From the NCBI GenBank assembly GCA_016432265.1, contig CP066681.1:894342-958341 (forward strand): a DNA stretch of 64,000 nt, written 5' to 3'. The position numbers and the translations under genes were made by a program. The notes beneath the pieces were generated by a model. That model did no database searches and was not told the origin of the DNA. It saw only the letters and a list, made by a program, of their open reading frames with translations. Source of the DNA: Micavibrio aeruginosavorus. Its GTDB lineage: Bacteria; Pseudomonadota; Alphaproteobacteria; Micavibrionales; Micavibrionaceae. Below, piece by piece: positions 8,501 through 17,926 of the stretch; the stretch's first letter is position 1; the number at the start of each line of letters is the position of its first letter.

Positions 8501-9526
8501 TCAGGTATCGGAGGGTTTTTCATGCGGCTGGATCGGAGTGGCCAGAGCCTGTAGCTCTTCAAGATTGATGAAATCCAGAATGCGTGCGTTTGTAACCGTG
8601 CGCTTGGCCAGAATGGCGGCTTCGTCCAGCGCCTTGTTGGCGTGCTCTATATAAAGGCGGGTAATGCCTGCGCCGATCAGGTTGACCAGTTCGCGCGATG
8701 TGGGGACGTTTGTGCAGAAAATCATCCCGTCGACGAGCTTTACGCCGATGCGCGCCGCCCCCATGATCAGGCGATTCATGGGTTCCAGCATATAGTTATA
8801 TTTGTTCTCGCTGTCGCGCAGCAAGGAGGCGTCGTTGGCCATGCTGTAGCCGATCACAGGGTGCGAACGCGCCGCCAGAGAGAACACGTTCCCCGAAACC
8901 CGGTCGCGGCCGATCGCGCAGGCGAAGCGGCGGCCACGGTGGCGATGACGCATTTTTTCGACGTAATCGGCAAATGATTTGCGCGTAATCACGCCATAGA
9001 GGCGCTCATATTCCAAAGGGCTGTCCTGCGCCGGCTGATAGGTTTTATCAGTGTGCAGGATCGGCTCAAGGCGTTGTTCCTTGCGCCATAACTGATAAAC
9101 GGAAATTCCGGCTTTCTCGCAGATCTGCATCGACATGTTGCTGAAGGCGTTGCCGCGCCGGGCGGAAAAATCCTTGGTGAAGCCTTTATGATCGATATAG
9201 ATCGTTTTGATTCCGGCCTCGGCGATATTCTTGGCGCAGTTCGGGCAGATCGGATCTGTGACGCAGAGGCTGGCCTTTTCGGTGACGGGTGCATCCAGAA
9301 GACAGGCGGTTTCGGCATGAACGGTGCCGCTGCTGTCGCCGATATCGGTGTCCATCCCGAGGCGTGCCTCGATGATCTCCGGCCAGTAATTGGTGCGGGA
9401 AATGCTGAAATCCCGCCCTTGCCGGTCATAGCCGAAAATGGTGGCGGCAATCTTGTTCACCGGGTGCGGACTATCGTTAACGATATCCACAGCCTTCTGC
9501 ATTTCATCAAAGGGTTGAAAACTCAT
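8501..9526 (-). CDS. Duplicated cytidine/dCMP-deaminase-fold protein with degenerate second copy
   Basis: A 341-residue protein, counted from the ATG at 9526; a longer frame continues upstream but would run into the divergent gene and lacks similarity. The first half has the zinc-deaminase signature: H70-A-E72 (HAETACLL), then C94-P-N-C97 (DPICPNCAKNI), followed by GIKTIYID. The second half repeats the layout (YNYMLEPMNRLIMG ... FCTNVPTSRELVN ... GAGITRLYIE), but the HAE position reads EPM and both zinc cysteines are gone. It therefore looks like an internal duplication with one active and one inactive domain. The substrate is unknown; a free nucleotide such as dCMP is plausible. It is divergent from a cytosine deaminase gene 96 bp away. 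Confidence 0.75.
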   Translation of the reverse strand: MSFQPFDEMQKAVDIVNDSPHPVNKIAATIFGYDRQGRDFSISRTNYWPEIIEARLGMDTDIGDSSGTVHAETACLLDAPVTEKASLCVTDPICPNCAKNIAEAGIKTIYIDHKGFTKDFSARRGNAFSNMSMQICEKAGISVYQLWRKEQRLEPILHTDKTYQPAQDSPLEYERLYGVITRKSFADYVEKMRHRHRGRRFACAIGRDRVSGNVFSLAARSHPVIGYSMANDASLLRDSENKYNYMLEPMNRLIMGAARIGVKLVDGMIFCTNVPTSRELVNLIGAGITRLYIEHANKALDEAAILAKRTVTNARILDFINLEELQALATPIQPHEKPSDT

Positions 9527-9622
9527 AAGTTTTGGCGGGCTTACTCTAAAGTTTGGCTTGTAAAAGCGTTCTCGATTCACTATAACCCGCCTACAGCCAA
9601 AAGCGAATACAGGATCGAAGCC

Positions 9623-10078
9623 ATGCCGCAGCTTGACGACGTCGCCTTTATGAAGCGTGCCTACCTGCTGGCCCTCAAAGGGTATAATGAAGGCGGGTGC
9701 CCGATTGGCGGTGTTCTGGTCGATAACGAGACCGGGGATGTGCTGGGCGAGGGCCACAATATGCTGGTTCAGGAAGGCAATCCGATTATCCATGGCGAAA
9801 TGTCCGCGATGCGCGCCGCAGGCCGCAGGGCCACCCGCCGCAATACCACCATGTACACGACCTTAAGCCCCTGTATGATGTGCGCGGGGACAATCGCACA
9901 GTTCAAGATTGGACGGGTCGTCGTGGGGGATACTGTCAATTCCGAGGGGAATGTCGAGTTTTTGCGCGCCCGTGGCGTCGAAGTCATTGTTCTAAATGAC
10001 AAAGATTGTATCGATCTGGTTCGGAGGTTCCGCGAGGAGAAGCCGGATTTGTGGTTGGAGGACTGGGGTGGAGCGTAA
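9623..10078 (+). CDS. Cytosine deaminase, yeast Fcy1-type
   Basis: A 151-residue zinc deaminase predicted to convert cytosine to uracil for pyrimidine salvage. Zinc ligands and catalytic Glu are H57, E59 (IIHGEMSA), C84 and C87 (SPCMMC). The N-terminal GYNEGGCPIGGVLVDN, the TTLSPC block and the C-terminal RFREEKPDLWLEDWG closely match the small fungal Fcy1 enzyme as I remember it, rather than the large metal-dependent bacterial CodA. The ATG at 9623 has AGGAT nearby. The frame extends upstream to 9188, but that part overlaps the divergent gene and is not conserved-looking. It may act with the neighbouring deaminase and the LOG-domain protein in nucleobase metabolism; this is inferred from adjacency. 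Confidence 0.85.
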   Translation: MPQLDDVAFMKRAYLLALKGYNEGGCPIGGVLVDNETGDVLGEGHNMLVQEGNPIIHGEMSAMRAAGRRATRRNTTMYTTLSPCMMCAGTIAQFKIGRVVVGDTVNSEGNVEFLRARGVEVIVLNDKDCIDLVRRFREEKPDLWLEDWGGA

Positions 10079-10209
10079 TTTTCGGGCTTTTTAGGACGTT
10101 TTTCCTTCCAGTTTCTCATAATTATATGATATGTAAATCGGATGGCGGCGTAAGCGAATAAATATATGAGTTTGGTGCGTAAACACTTAGCAAGAAGGAA
10201 CGGCTGTTG

Positions 10210-12945
10210 ATGAGCGGAGATCAACTGACGCAGGTTGAAAAGGAAACCCTGAAACATCGCCTTGACTGGACCGAGCGTGTCCTTGACGGAATGCTGAAAG
10301 GCGAGAAGCCTGCGATCAACACCGCCGCCGTAGATGAAAAATGGCTATATGACCAATTGACCCGCATGTATGCGGGTCATTATTTATCCAGCCCCGCCAA
10401 TTCTTATGTCACCCTTCCCGGCGAAGGTGAAAAAGAGATTGCCGCCAAAGGCGATACCCGCTTTCACCCATTGCCATCGCGTTTCATCCTGAGTGAAAGC
10501 CGCAAAGCCCGCCAGGAGCTGGAAAGCGCCAATATTCATAATTACCATATACTGGGTACTGACGATCAGCCGGCAGTCGATGCCGACCACTATGTTTGCA
10601 CGTCTGCAGCAATCGGGGCCCTGCATCAGGCCGTGGCGTTGATGCAGCAGAACCTGGCTCTTCCGGAGGGGCAGAAGAAGCTTTTGGTGCTGCAAAACCG
10701 CAACGGGTTCTGGGATGAGATCGTAAACGGTCTGGGTTTGAAACAGGATATTGTGCGCCAGGCCTTGGGTATGGCTGTGACAGCGGACACTGAGAGCACC
10801 AAAAACGCTATTCTTTTCTCCGGCAAGGATATTCAGAAGAAACTGGCTCCGTCAACCAAATCGCAAATGTTTCCGAACGGTATGGAAATGCAATTCGGTT
10901 CGACTCAGCCAAAAAAGGCCGATGAAACCGGGCAGATCATTCTGCATGAAAATATGAAAGCGGGCCTGCGCGATGCCGTCGTGCCGCTGCATTGGTTCCT
11001 TTCCGCCGATGAGATCAGCAAGACTTATGAGGGAAATGGTTTCGAGAAAATCGAATCCATGATGACTCGCATCTACGACCAAATCGGTTACGATGAGGTT
11101 TGTAAAAGACTGTGCGACCGCGGCTACGACCCCGAGCGTACGGTATTTGTCGCCAATGATACAGGCTGGGCTCTGAATGTTGATTTCTCGCAGGAGCCCG
11201 AATTTGCCGCGGCCAAGGCCGAGATCGTCCCGGGCAAGCAATGGCCGGATGTTGAACTGGGGCCGATCGTCGATGCCATGGGTGGTATTACCCGCTTTAT
11301 GGGCGCCTTGCAGAAATGCTATGAACGCAAGGGCCTGAGCGAGCCGCTGCATTATCGCGATACGCAGCTTTATATGCTCTTCAAACTGGTTCCCGAGCGT
11401 AAAGATGTGCATGTGCACAGCTATTTCGGAACGTCGACAGGGTTTGTTACGTTTGATCCACGCCCGAACATGAAGGGCTCGCTCTACACAGAGCATTTTT
11501 GTGTTCCCGATGGTCAGCCTGAAGGTGCAAAAGGAAAAACCCAGGCTGAACTGGGGGGCCGTTATCTGCTGACGGACAGCCCGCAAGCACGCACTGTGCG
11601 CGCAATTTCTCATGATTTTAACCTGCCGAAATCGCTCAAACCTTTGTTCGATCACCACGCCAAGGATCGCAATCATCGACACAAGCTGCGTTTGCTGACA
11701 CAGGATAACTGGCTGGAGGGTATTAAATCAGGTAGTGGCGGTGCGGGATTTGCACGCGTTGCCGGCGAAGAGGGCTGGAAGCTTTCAGGTAAGAAATACG
11801 ATGCGTTTGAGGAGTACGCCGAGGCGGCGGACGCGATTTATCTGGGGGCGCACAGCAGCGCCATCCTTGATGATTACGAAACGCATAACGCGCGCCTCTC
11901 GCTGTTGTTCTGCAAGGCCGGCACGCATAAGCAAATTTTACATGATGTCATGTATGGCAAGACGCTGATGATCGCCAATCCTGATCTGCGCTTCTTTAGC
12001 GAGAATGGCGCTACGCACCAGAACTGGTCTGATCCGGCAATGGGCGAACGTTTTCTGGATTATTTGCGTTCTCTTGACCCGGCTGAACATCCGTGGGGGC
12101 GTCAACTGCTGCTGTACCGTTATTTCCACGAAAATTCGCTGATCAAGCAGCAACCGAAATATATCTGGACGCAAGTTGAAGGGCAGCCGCTTTCCGTCGT
12201 GCTGCGTGAAGCCTGCGATAAGCACGCATCGCATGCGGTCACGCGTTATACCAAGGAAGAATATGGCGATGATCGTCACGATCTTTTTGCGGTCACGGTT
12301 CTTGGCTCTGCCAGCACCCGCAGTCCGCTTTATACGGATTCCGCATACTACCTGGGGTATGAATGCGCCCGCGAAGGTATTCATGGCCGCAGCGGCGGCG
12401 GTCGTTACGGCATTATGGGCGCGTTTTCGCGCGGGATGACGGATTATCAGGACGCTCACCCGCAACAGGCTGACAGGTCGCACCTCTCCGCTATCCAGAT
12501 GCCGCGCACAGTGCAGTTTGAAGGATTGGCGCTGGATATCGGCGCGATGGACAAGCAAAAGAACCGCTATGTGGCGATCGAGCCGGGAATGGATCCGCGC
12601 ATGATCAGCCTGTTCCGTTCGGATGTAATGATTGCCGACGCCGGGGGGTTGGGGACGCTGGAAGAAATCTTCTACTTCATATCGCTGAAACAGGCGGGGC
12701 ATCCCGTGGTCAAGGACAAGCCGCTGATCATCATCAATCACGCCCATCTGGGCTCTGAGGCTATCCATCTGTACGATCCGCTGCTGGCGACGCTGTCGGC
12801 GAAAGACCGGCAGGATGTTCATGTCGTTACGACGCCGCAGGAGGCCATGGATCTGGCGCTGACGTTCCGCAAGCAAGGCTATAAGCCGCGCAATCCGGCG
12901 GCGGCTCCGGGGGGCGCGGGCGAGGGGTTGCGGCTGGCGCTGTAA
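10210..12945 (+). CDS. Large multidomain protein with C-terminal LOG (phosphoribohydrolase-like) domain
   Basis: A 911-residue cytosolic protein. The C-terminal ~220 residues carry the LOG / 'lysine decarboxylase' layout: VTVLGSASTRSP near 693, GGGRYGIMGA near 729, and AGGLGTLEEIFYFISLKQ near 811, equivalent to PGGxGTxxE. LOG and PpnN proteins cleave the N-glycosidic bond of nucleoside 5'-monophosphates. The N-terminal part has stretches resembling Ham1/Maf NTP pyrophosphatases (RFILSESRKARQEL near 91, VFVANDTGWALNVD near 311, SYFGTSTGFVTFDP near 406). That resemblance is weak and is my inference. A further Rossmann-like segment lies near 600-640. A TTG at 10207 immediately precedes the chosen ATG; AAGGAA is just upstream. 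Single LOG proteins are ~190-450 residues, so this is an unusually long architecture. Confidence 0.7.
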   Translation: MSGDQLTQVEKETLKHRLDWTERVLDGMLKGEKPAINTAAVDEKWLYDQLTRMYAGHYLSSPANSYVTLPGEGEKEIAAKGDTRFHPLPSRFILSESRKARQELESANIHNYHILGTDDQPAVDADHYVCTSAAIGALHQAVALMQQNLALPEGQKKLLVLQNRNGFWDEIVNGLGLKQDIVRQALGMAVTADTESTKNAILFSGKDIQKKLAPSTKSQMFPNGMEMQFGSTQPKKADETGQIILHENMKAGLRDAVVPLHWFLSADEISKTYEGNGFEKIESMMTRIYDQIGYDEVCKRLCDRGYDPERTVFVANDTGWALNVDFSQEPEFAAAKAEIVPGKQWPDVELGPIVDAMGGITRFMGALQKCYERKGLSEPLHYRDTQLYMLFKLVPERKDVHVHSYFGTSTGFVTFDPRPNMKGSLYTEHFCVPDGQPEGAKGKTQAELGGRYLLTDSPQARTVRAISHDFNLPKSLKPLFDHHAKDRNHRHKLRLLTQDNWLEGIKSGSGGAGFARVAGEEGWKLSGKKYDAFEEYAEAADAIYLGAHSSAILDDYETHNARLSLLFCKAGTHKQILHDVMYGKTLMIANPDLRFFSENGATHQNWSDPAMGERFLDYLRSLDPAEHPWGRQLLLYRYFHENSLIKQQPKYIWTQVEGQPLSVVLREACDKHASHAVTRYTKEEYGDDRHDLFAVTVLGSASTRSPLYTDSAYYLGYECAREGIHGRSGGGRYGIMGAFSRGMTDYQDAHPQQADRSHLSAIQMPRTVQFEGLALDIGAMDKQKNRYVAIEPGMDPRMISLFRSDVMIADAGGLGTLEEIFYFISLKQAGHPVVKDKPLIIINHAHLGSEAIHLYDPLLATLSAKDRQDVHVVTTPQEAMDLALTFRKQGYKPRNPAAAPGGAGEGLRLAL

Positions 12946-13000
12946 TCCGTAGAAAAATCTAATGTTTTCAGCCCCTTGAGATTGGACGGGCTTTGCTCTA

Positions 13001-13020
13001 GATTGATATTCCTATCAATC
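13001..13020. promoter_or_regulatory. Perfect inverted repeat upstream of lpd, candidate operator
   Basis: GATTGATA (13001-13008) and TATCAATC (13013-13020) are exact reverse complements separated by TTCC. The site lies 20 bp before the lpd start, where a repressor or a short leader hairpin could act. No T-run follows, so it is not a terminator. Confidence 0.45.
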
Positions 13021-13040
13021 TGGCGTGGAGTTCTTTTGAA

Positions 13041-14435
13041 ATGGCTGCAAAATCCTATGATGTGATTGTAATCGGCGCGGGCCCGGGCGGGTACGTCTGC
13101 GCCATACGCGCGGCGCAACTGGGGATGAGCGTGGCCTGCGTTGAAAACCGCGCCACATTGGGAGGCACCTGCCTGAATGTGGGGTGTATTCCCTCGAAAG
13201 CCCTGTTAAGCGCTTCGGAGAAATATCAGGAAGCCGAGCATCATCTGGGGGCAATGGGGATACGCATCGGCAGCCTGAAGCTCGATCTTAAAGCAATGAT
13301 GAGCCATAAGGATCAGGTAGTGACATCGAATACCAAGGGGATCGAGTATCTTTTCAAGAAGAACAAGGTTGACTGGCTGAAGGGCAAGGGTGTTATTGCA
13401 GCGCTGGGGCAAGTGCAAGTCGGCGCCGAAACATACAGCGCCAGGCATATTGTGATTGCGACCGGCTCCGATGTGGTCAGTCTTCCCGGCATTGCGATTG
13501 ATGAAAAGAGGATCGTATCTTCAACCGGGGCGCTCGCCCTTGAGGAAATCCCTAAATCGCTTGTAGTCATCGGCGGTGGCGTGATCGGCCTTGAGTTGGG
13601 CGCAGTCTGGCGGCGCCTGGGAGCGGAAGTTACGGTGGTTGAGTTTCTTGATCGCATCCTGCCCGGCATGGATGCCGAGCTTTCCAGGGAAATGCAGAAA
13701 ATTCTGACCAAGCAGGGGATAAAGTTTAAGCTTTCGACCAAGGTCACCTCGACCAAGGCGGGTGCCAAAGGCGTAGACCTGACGCTGGAGGATGCCAAAG
13801 GCGGCAATGCGCAGAATCTGGGAGCGGATATAGTTCTTGTTGCGGTGGGCCGTAAAGCCTACACAGACGGCTTGGGGCTGGATAAGGTCGGGGTTAAGCT
13901 TGACGAGCGCGGACGCGTGGTTACGGACAAGAAATTCGCCACCAATGTGGCGGGCATTTATGCTATCGGCGATGTTATCGCCGGGCCGATGTTGGCGCAC
14001 AAGGCGGAAGACGAGGGCATGATCCTGGCCGAGATGCTGGCCGGGCAATCCGGGCATATCGATTACGACCTGATCCCCGGCGTAGTCTACACATGGCCGG
14101 AAGTTGCGGCTGTCGGTAAAACAGAGCAGCAGCTTAAGGATGCGGGCATTCCTTATAAGGTTGGCAAATTCCCGTTTAGCGCCAACGGGCGCGCCCGGGC
14201 GATGAACGCCACGGATGGTTTCGTCAAGATTCTGGCGCACGAAAAGACTGACCGCGTGCTGGGTGTTCATATCATCGGCCCCGAGGCCGGAACCCTGATA
14301 GCCGAAGCTACGCTCGCGATGGAATTCGGCGCCTCGGCCGAGGATATCGCCCGCACCTGCCATGCCCACCCGACACTGGAAGAAGTTGTCAAAGAAGCAG
14401 CATTGGCCGTGGACGGCAGGCCTATTCATATTTAG
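13041..14435 (+). CDS. lpd: Dihydrolipoyl dehydrogenase (E3)
   Basis: A 464-residue flavoprotein that reoxidises the dihydrolipoyl arms of 2-oxo acid dehydrogenase complexes with NAD+. It has an FAD-binding GAGPGGY near 12-18, the redox disulfide C44/C49 in [13 protein letters not shown], an NAD-binding [10 protein letters not shown] near 180, a second FAD motif [19 protein letters not shown] near 310, and the catalytic His-Glu region [10 protein letters not shown] near 440. The length is normal. It is the third member of the suc/lpd set, but other genes separate it from sucB by 5 kb. A perfect inverted repeat precedes it, and an efflux set follows 27 bp later on the same strand. Confidence 0.97.
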   Translation: MAAKSYDVIVIGAGPGGYVCAIRAAQLGMSVACVENRATLGGTCLNVGCIPSKALLSASEKYQEAEHHLGAMGIRIGSLKLDLKAMMSHKDQVVTSNTKGIEYLFKKNKVDWLKGKGVIAALGQVQVGAETYSARHIVIATGSDVVSLPGIAIDEKRIVSSTGALALEEIPKSLVVIGGGVIGLELGAVWRRLGAEVTVVEFLDRILPGMDAELSREMQKILTKQGIKFKLSTKVTSTKAGAKGVDLTLEDAKGGNAQNLGADIVLVAVGRKAYTDGLGLDKVGVKLDERGRVVTDKKFATNVAGIYAIGDVIAGPMLAHKAEDEGMILAEMLAGQSGHIDYDLIPGVVYTWPEVAAVGKTEQQLKDAGIPYKVGKFPFSANGRARAMNATDGFVKILAHEKTDRVLGVHIIGPEAGTLIAEATLAMEFGASAEDIARTCHAHPTLEEVVKEAALAVDGRPIHI

Positions 14436-14462
14436 TGGCGTGTCAAACCGCAAGAGGTTCGT

Positions 14463-15488
14463 ATGAAAAGGCGTCTGACAGCTCTGATCTTTCTTGTGCT
14501 GCTTTTGTCTGCCGCTGTTTTTTACGGGCTGAACGTGCGTAGCAACGTCGCCGTTATACATCCTGCGCAAGGGCCGGTTGTGCAGGCGGTTTATGCGACA
14601 GGCACTGTGGAGCCGACGGTGATGGTTCCCATATCCCCGCGCAGCACAGGCGTACTTAAGGAATTGCTGGTTGACGAAGGGCAGGCTGTAACCAAAGGCC
14701 AGATTCTGGCCGGCCTTGAAGATAGCAATATCCTCAAGGCGATTGAGGAGCTTGAGGCAAAGGCTACCCTTGCTGAAAAGGAATTTAAGAGGAAAACGAC
14801 GCTGCTTGAGAAGGGGGCCGTGTCCCGCGCCATCGTTGATCAGGCGGAAGCCGAATGGCAGGTGGCCCGCGCATCGGTCGAGCGCACTCAGGCCGAGTTG
14901 GGTTTTTTAAGGCTGATCGCCCCGGAAGATGGAATCGTTATTCGTCGGGATGGCGAGATCGGGGAGGTTATCGCCATCAACCAGCCGGTTTTCTGGATGT
15001 CTTGCTGCGCCCCGTTGCGGGTGTCTGCTGAAGTCGATGAAGAAGATATTCCTCTGGTGAAGGTCGGGCAGGCGGTTTTACTACGCGCGGACGCCTTCCC
15101 TGGGCGCATATATAACGGCCACGTCAAGAGCATTACGCCCAAAGGGGATCCCGTGGCCCGCAGCTACAGGGTGAGGATAGAGATAGCAGATCAAACCCCC
15201 CTTATGACAGGCATGACGGCTGAAGCCAATATTATAACCGGGCAGAAGGATAAGGCGCTCTTGCTGCCTCCTTCCTCTTTGCGGGCCGGCTATGTTCTGG
15301 CTGTTGATAACGGCAAGATTCGCAAAGTTGCCGTGGAGAAAGGGATAACGGGAAAAGAAGGGGTAGAAATTTTGAACGGTGTGGCACCTGGTGCGCTTAT
15401 TCTCCAAAATTTCGACCCGGATTTGAATGAAGGACAAAAAGTTGATTATCGTTTGCTCGATTGGTCAACGACCGATCATGGCATATGA
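14463..15488 (+). CDS. HlyD/MacA-type periplasmic adaptor
   Basis: A 341-residue membrane-fusion protein. One N-terminal membrane anchor (residues ~5-24) is followed by a barrel-sandwich/biotinyl-lipoyl-like half (VYATGTVEPTVMVPISPRSTG), an alpha-hairpin region (~90-135), the second lipoyl half (RLIAPEDGIVIRRDGEIGE) and a beta-barrel domain (SAEVDEEDIPLVKVGQ). It links an inner-membrane pump to the periplasm or an outer-membrane channel. AAGAGG precedes the ATG. Its last codon overlaps the start of the permease by ATGA, and an ATPase follows, so the three form one ABC-type exporter operon of the MacAB/DevBCA kind. The substrate is unknown. Confidence 0.9.
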   Translation: MKRRLTALIFLVLLLSAAVFYGLNVRSNVAVIHPAQGPVVQAVYATGTVEPTVMVPISPRSTGVLKELLVDEGQAVTKGQILAGLEDSNILKAIEELEAKATLAEKEFKRKTTLLEKGAVSRAIVDQAEAEWQVARASVERTQAELGFLRLIAPEDGIVIRRDGEIGEVIAINQPVFWMSCCAPLRVSAEVDEEDIPLVKVGQAVLLRADAFPGRIYNGHVKSITPKGDPVARSYRVRIEIADQTPLMTGMTAEANIITGQKDKALLLPPSSLRAGYVLAVDNGKIRKVAVEKGITGKEGVEILNGVAPGALILQNFDPDLNEGQKVDYRLLDWSTTDHGI

Positions 15489-16729
15489 GACATTTTGTTT
15501 TTATAGCTCTTAAACACATTCTGGCAAGGAAGAGGCAGAGCTTTGTGTCTTTGCTGGGGATTGTTATCGGGGTCGCTTTCTTCCTAGCCATTTCTGCTTT
15601 GATGCAGGGGTCGCAGAATGATTTTATCGCCCGGCTGATCGATAATTCGCCGCATATTACGATTTATGACGAATTCCGCGAAGCGGAAAAGCAGCCCGTA
15701 GAGGAGATGTTTCCCGATACGGTTATAGAACTAAGAAGCCTGAAGCCGCAGACGGAGTCGCGTGGAATCAGGGGGTACAGGCAGATCGTCGATTATCTCA
15801 AATCTCTTGATGGCGTCAAAGCTTCTGCCAGCCTGACCGGACAAGCCATCTTCAGCTTTGCCGGGCGCGATGTGAATATTTCCCTGAACGGCATGATTCC
15901 GCAGGATATGCGGGATATCACCACAATAGACGATAATATGGTTGAAGGGAGCCTTGAGGCGTTGATCGCCAACCGTAATGGAATCGTAGTCGGGGCCGAG
16001 CTTATGCGACGGCAATCGCTGTCCTTGGGCGATAATATTACTTTGTCTGCTTCAAGCGGGCAGGTAAAGACGTATAAAATCGTGGGGGTTTTCCGCACAG
16101 GGCGGGCGGATTACGATAAATCCCAGGCTTTTCTTGATATCAAGCGCGTACAAGCCCTGATGAATCGCAGTAATCGGGCGAATGCGATTATCGTGAAGAT
16201 GGAAAGGCCGGAGCGCGCTCGTGAAGTCGCGGCCTTGATCGAAAGCCGCATACGCTACAAATCCGTATCGTGGCAGGAGTCTTCCGAGGATCTGATGAGC
16301 ACATTGGCCATTCGCAACATGATCATGTATTCAGTGGTCAGCGCTGTGTTGATTGTGGCGGCTTTTGGCATCTATAACATCATCTCTACTATCGTTATGG
16401 AGAAGCATCGGGACATCGCCATTCTCAAATCGATGGGATACCGCAGCCGCGATATAAAATTCATATTTCTTGTTCAAGGTGTTTTGCTGGGCGCTTGCGG
16501 CGTCCTTCTGGGGCTGCCGGTGGGATGCTTGCTTATGTACGGTTTGATGCAGATCACCTTTAACCCGCCCGGCGCCACGGAACCCATCCATATGCCTGTC
16601 GACTGGGGTGTAGAACAATTCCTGATCGCCGGCGCGTTTGCCTTTTTTGCCGCTTTGTTCGCTTCTTACTTGCCCGCCAGAAAGGCTGCCGACGTTCTGC
16701 CGATCGATATCCTCAGGGGAGGGCAATAG
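15485..16729 (+). CDS. FtsX/MacB-type ABC permease
   Basis: A 414-residue permease with the FtsX arrangement. Helix 1 is near residues 16-38 (FVSLLGIVIGVAFFLAISAL), then a large periplasmic domain (~45-270), then three closely spaced C-terminal helices (MIMYSVVSAVLIVAAFGIYN; GVLLGACGVLLGLPVGCLLM; FLIAGAFAFFAALFASYLPA). The terminal PARKAADVLPIDILRGG is the standard coupling-helix motif. The ATG at 15485 overlaps the adaptor stop as ATGA; an upstream TTG at 15461 is less likely. It forms a MacB-like transporter together with the separate ATPase encoded next. Confidence 0.9.
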   Translation: MRHFVFIALKHILARKRQSFVSLLGIVIGVAFFLAISALMQGSQNDFIARLIDNSPHITIYDEFREAEKQPVEEMFPDTVIELRSLKPQTESRGIRGYRQIVDYLKSLDGVKASASLTGQAIFSFAGRDVNISLNGMIPQDMRDITTIDDNMVEGSLEALIANRNGIVVGAELMRRQSLSLGDNITLSASSGQVKTYKIVGVFRTGRADYDKSQAFLDIKRVQALMNRSNRANAIIVKMERPERAREVAALIESRIRYKSVSWQESSEDLMSTLAIRNMIMYSVVSAVLIVAAFGIYNIISTIVMEKHRDIAILKSMGYRSRDIKFIFLVQGVLLGACGVLLGLPVGCLLMYGLMQITFNPPGATEPIHMPVDWGVEQFLIAGAFAFFAALFASYLPARKAADVLPIDILRGGQ

Positions 16730-16731
16730 CC

Positions 16732-17421
16732 TTGGAAGCGCTGATAAGGGCCGAGAACTTGACACGTATTCTAAACGGCGATGTTGACGTTACGCTTGTC
16801 AGCGGTGCCAGCCTGCAAGTTTCGGCCGGAGAATTTGTTTCTATCACTGGCCCCTCAGGATCGGGGAAATCGTCCCTGCTTTATTTGCTGGGCCTGCTTG
16901 ATAAGCCGACATCCGGAAAGCTTTATGTCGCTGGTCAGGATACATTATCGCTGGATGAGGCCGGTCTGGCGAAGATCAGGCTTGAAAATATGGGATTCGT
17001 TTTCCAATTTCATTTCCTGCTGCCTGAATTCACAGTACTTGAAAACGTGATGATGCCTATGAAACGTTTGGGCAATTTGACGGACAGGCAGGCCCGGGAG
17101 AAGGGGGTAAGCCTGTTGTCGGACATGGGTATAGCCGATCAGGCTGATAAATTACCCAGAAAACTATCCGGCGGGCAGTGCCAACGCGTGGCGATCGCCC
17201 GGGCGCTGGCGAACGATCCGGCGATCATTCTGGCCGATGAACCAACAGGAAATCTGGACAGCGCATCAAGCAAGGTTGTCCAAGGCATTCTGCAGAAACT
17301 GGCTCATGACCATGGGCGCGCCGTCATCGTCGTTACGCACGATATGGATTTTGCCGCAACGGCTGACCGGAAAATACGGCTCGTCGATGGAAAGATCAGT
17401 TCGGATCGTCTTTCCATTTGA
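16732..17421 (+). CDS. ABC transporter ATPase of the MacB/LolD type
   Basis: A 229-residue nucleotide-binding subunit. Walker A is GPSGSGKSS near 42-50, the Q-loop region [18 protein letters not shown] near 88, the signature [15 protein letters not shown] near 143, Walker [12 protein letters not shown] near 165 and the H-loop VVTHD near 201. The QFHFL..F.VLENV motif is typical of the LolD/MacB group. The start is TTG two bases after the permease stop, with AGGGGAGGG upstream; no in-frame ATG exists near the N-terminus, so TTG is needed to keep the first strand. Its 3' end overlaps the convergent gene by 26 bp. Confidence 0.92.
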   Translation: MEALIRAENLTRILNGDVDVTLVSGASLQVSAGEFVSITGPSGSGKSSLLYLLGLLDKPTSGKLYVAGQDTLSLDEAGLAKIRLENMGFVFQFHFLLPEFTVLENVMMPMKRLGNLTDRQAREKGVSLLSDMGIADQADKLPRKLSGGQCQRVAIARALANDPAIILADEPTGNLDSASSKVVQGILQKLAHDHGRAVIVVTHDMDFAATADRKIRLVDGKISSDRLSI

Positions 17422-17860
17422 TTTTTCGCGAAGACGGCAGATCGACTACAAGACATTGGTTGTCCCGCGCCAGCTGGCTATCTTCTGAGCTGACCTTCGT
17501 TTTGATCTGGAATTCGTAGAAGCCTTTTCGTGTCTGCTCAATGGTGTATTGATACTGGTCGAGTTTAATATACGGGCATGTGCTGTTGGCGTCCTTGCCT
17601 GGCATCATGATGGCGGCCTTCGTCACTTTATCAAAGGCAATTGCCCATTTGTTATCGCCGATGGTGCGCGCATCGACCGTAAGCACGGTTTCCCCTGAGG
17701 GTTCAATGGCGTGATTGATCACTTTGAAGGGGATGGTATCCGGCGCGTCGGCGCGCAGGGTCGTGGGCACGGCAAGAGCCTGAACGCCGCTTGTCATCAG
17801 CGGCATTAACAGGGCTGTAGAACTGAAGAGCCTTGTTAGGTCGTGTCTGTTGAATTTCAA
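17396..17860 (-). CDS. Exported protein of unknown function
   Basis: A 154-residue protein with a clear signal peptide (hydrophobic FSSTALLMPLMTSGVQA, AxA site ALA near residue 30). The mature domain is rich in beta-strand with two Cys (STCPYI and NQCLVV) that could form a periplasmic disulfide. No family recognised. It converges on and overlaps the ABC ATPase end, and lies upstream of nothing in the same direction except xerC 66 bp further on its 5' side. Function unknown. Confidence 0.7.
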   Translation of the reverse strand: MKFNRHDLTRLFSSTALLMPLMTSGVQALAVPTTLRADAPDTIPFKVINHAIEPSGETVLTVDARTIGDNKWAIAFDKVTKAAIMMPGKDANSTCPYIKLDQYQYTIEQTRKGFYEFQIKTKVSSEDSQLARDNQCLVVDLPSSRKIKWKDDPN

Positions 17861-17926
17861 TTTTATCCCTGTCGTTTATTCAGACGTCCACCGCATTATA
17901 CTAAGGTGAAAAAATTGATAAACCCT

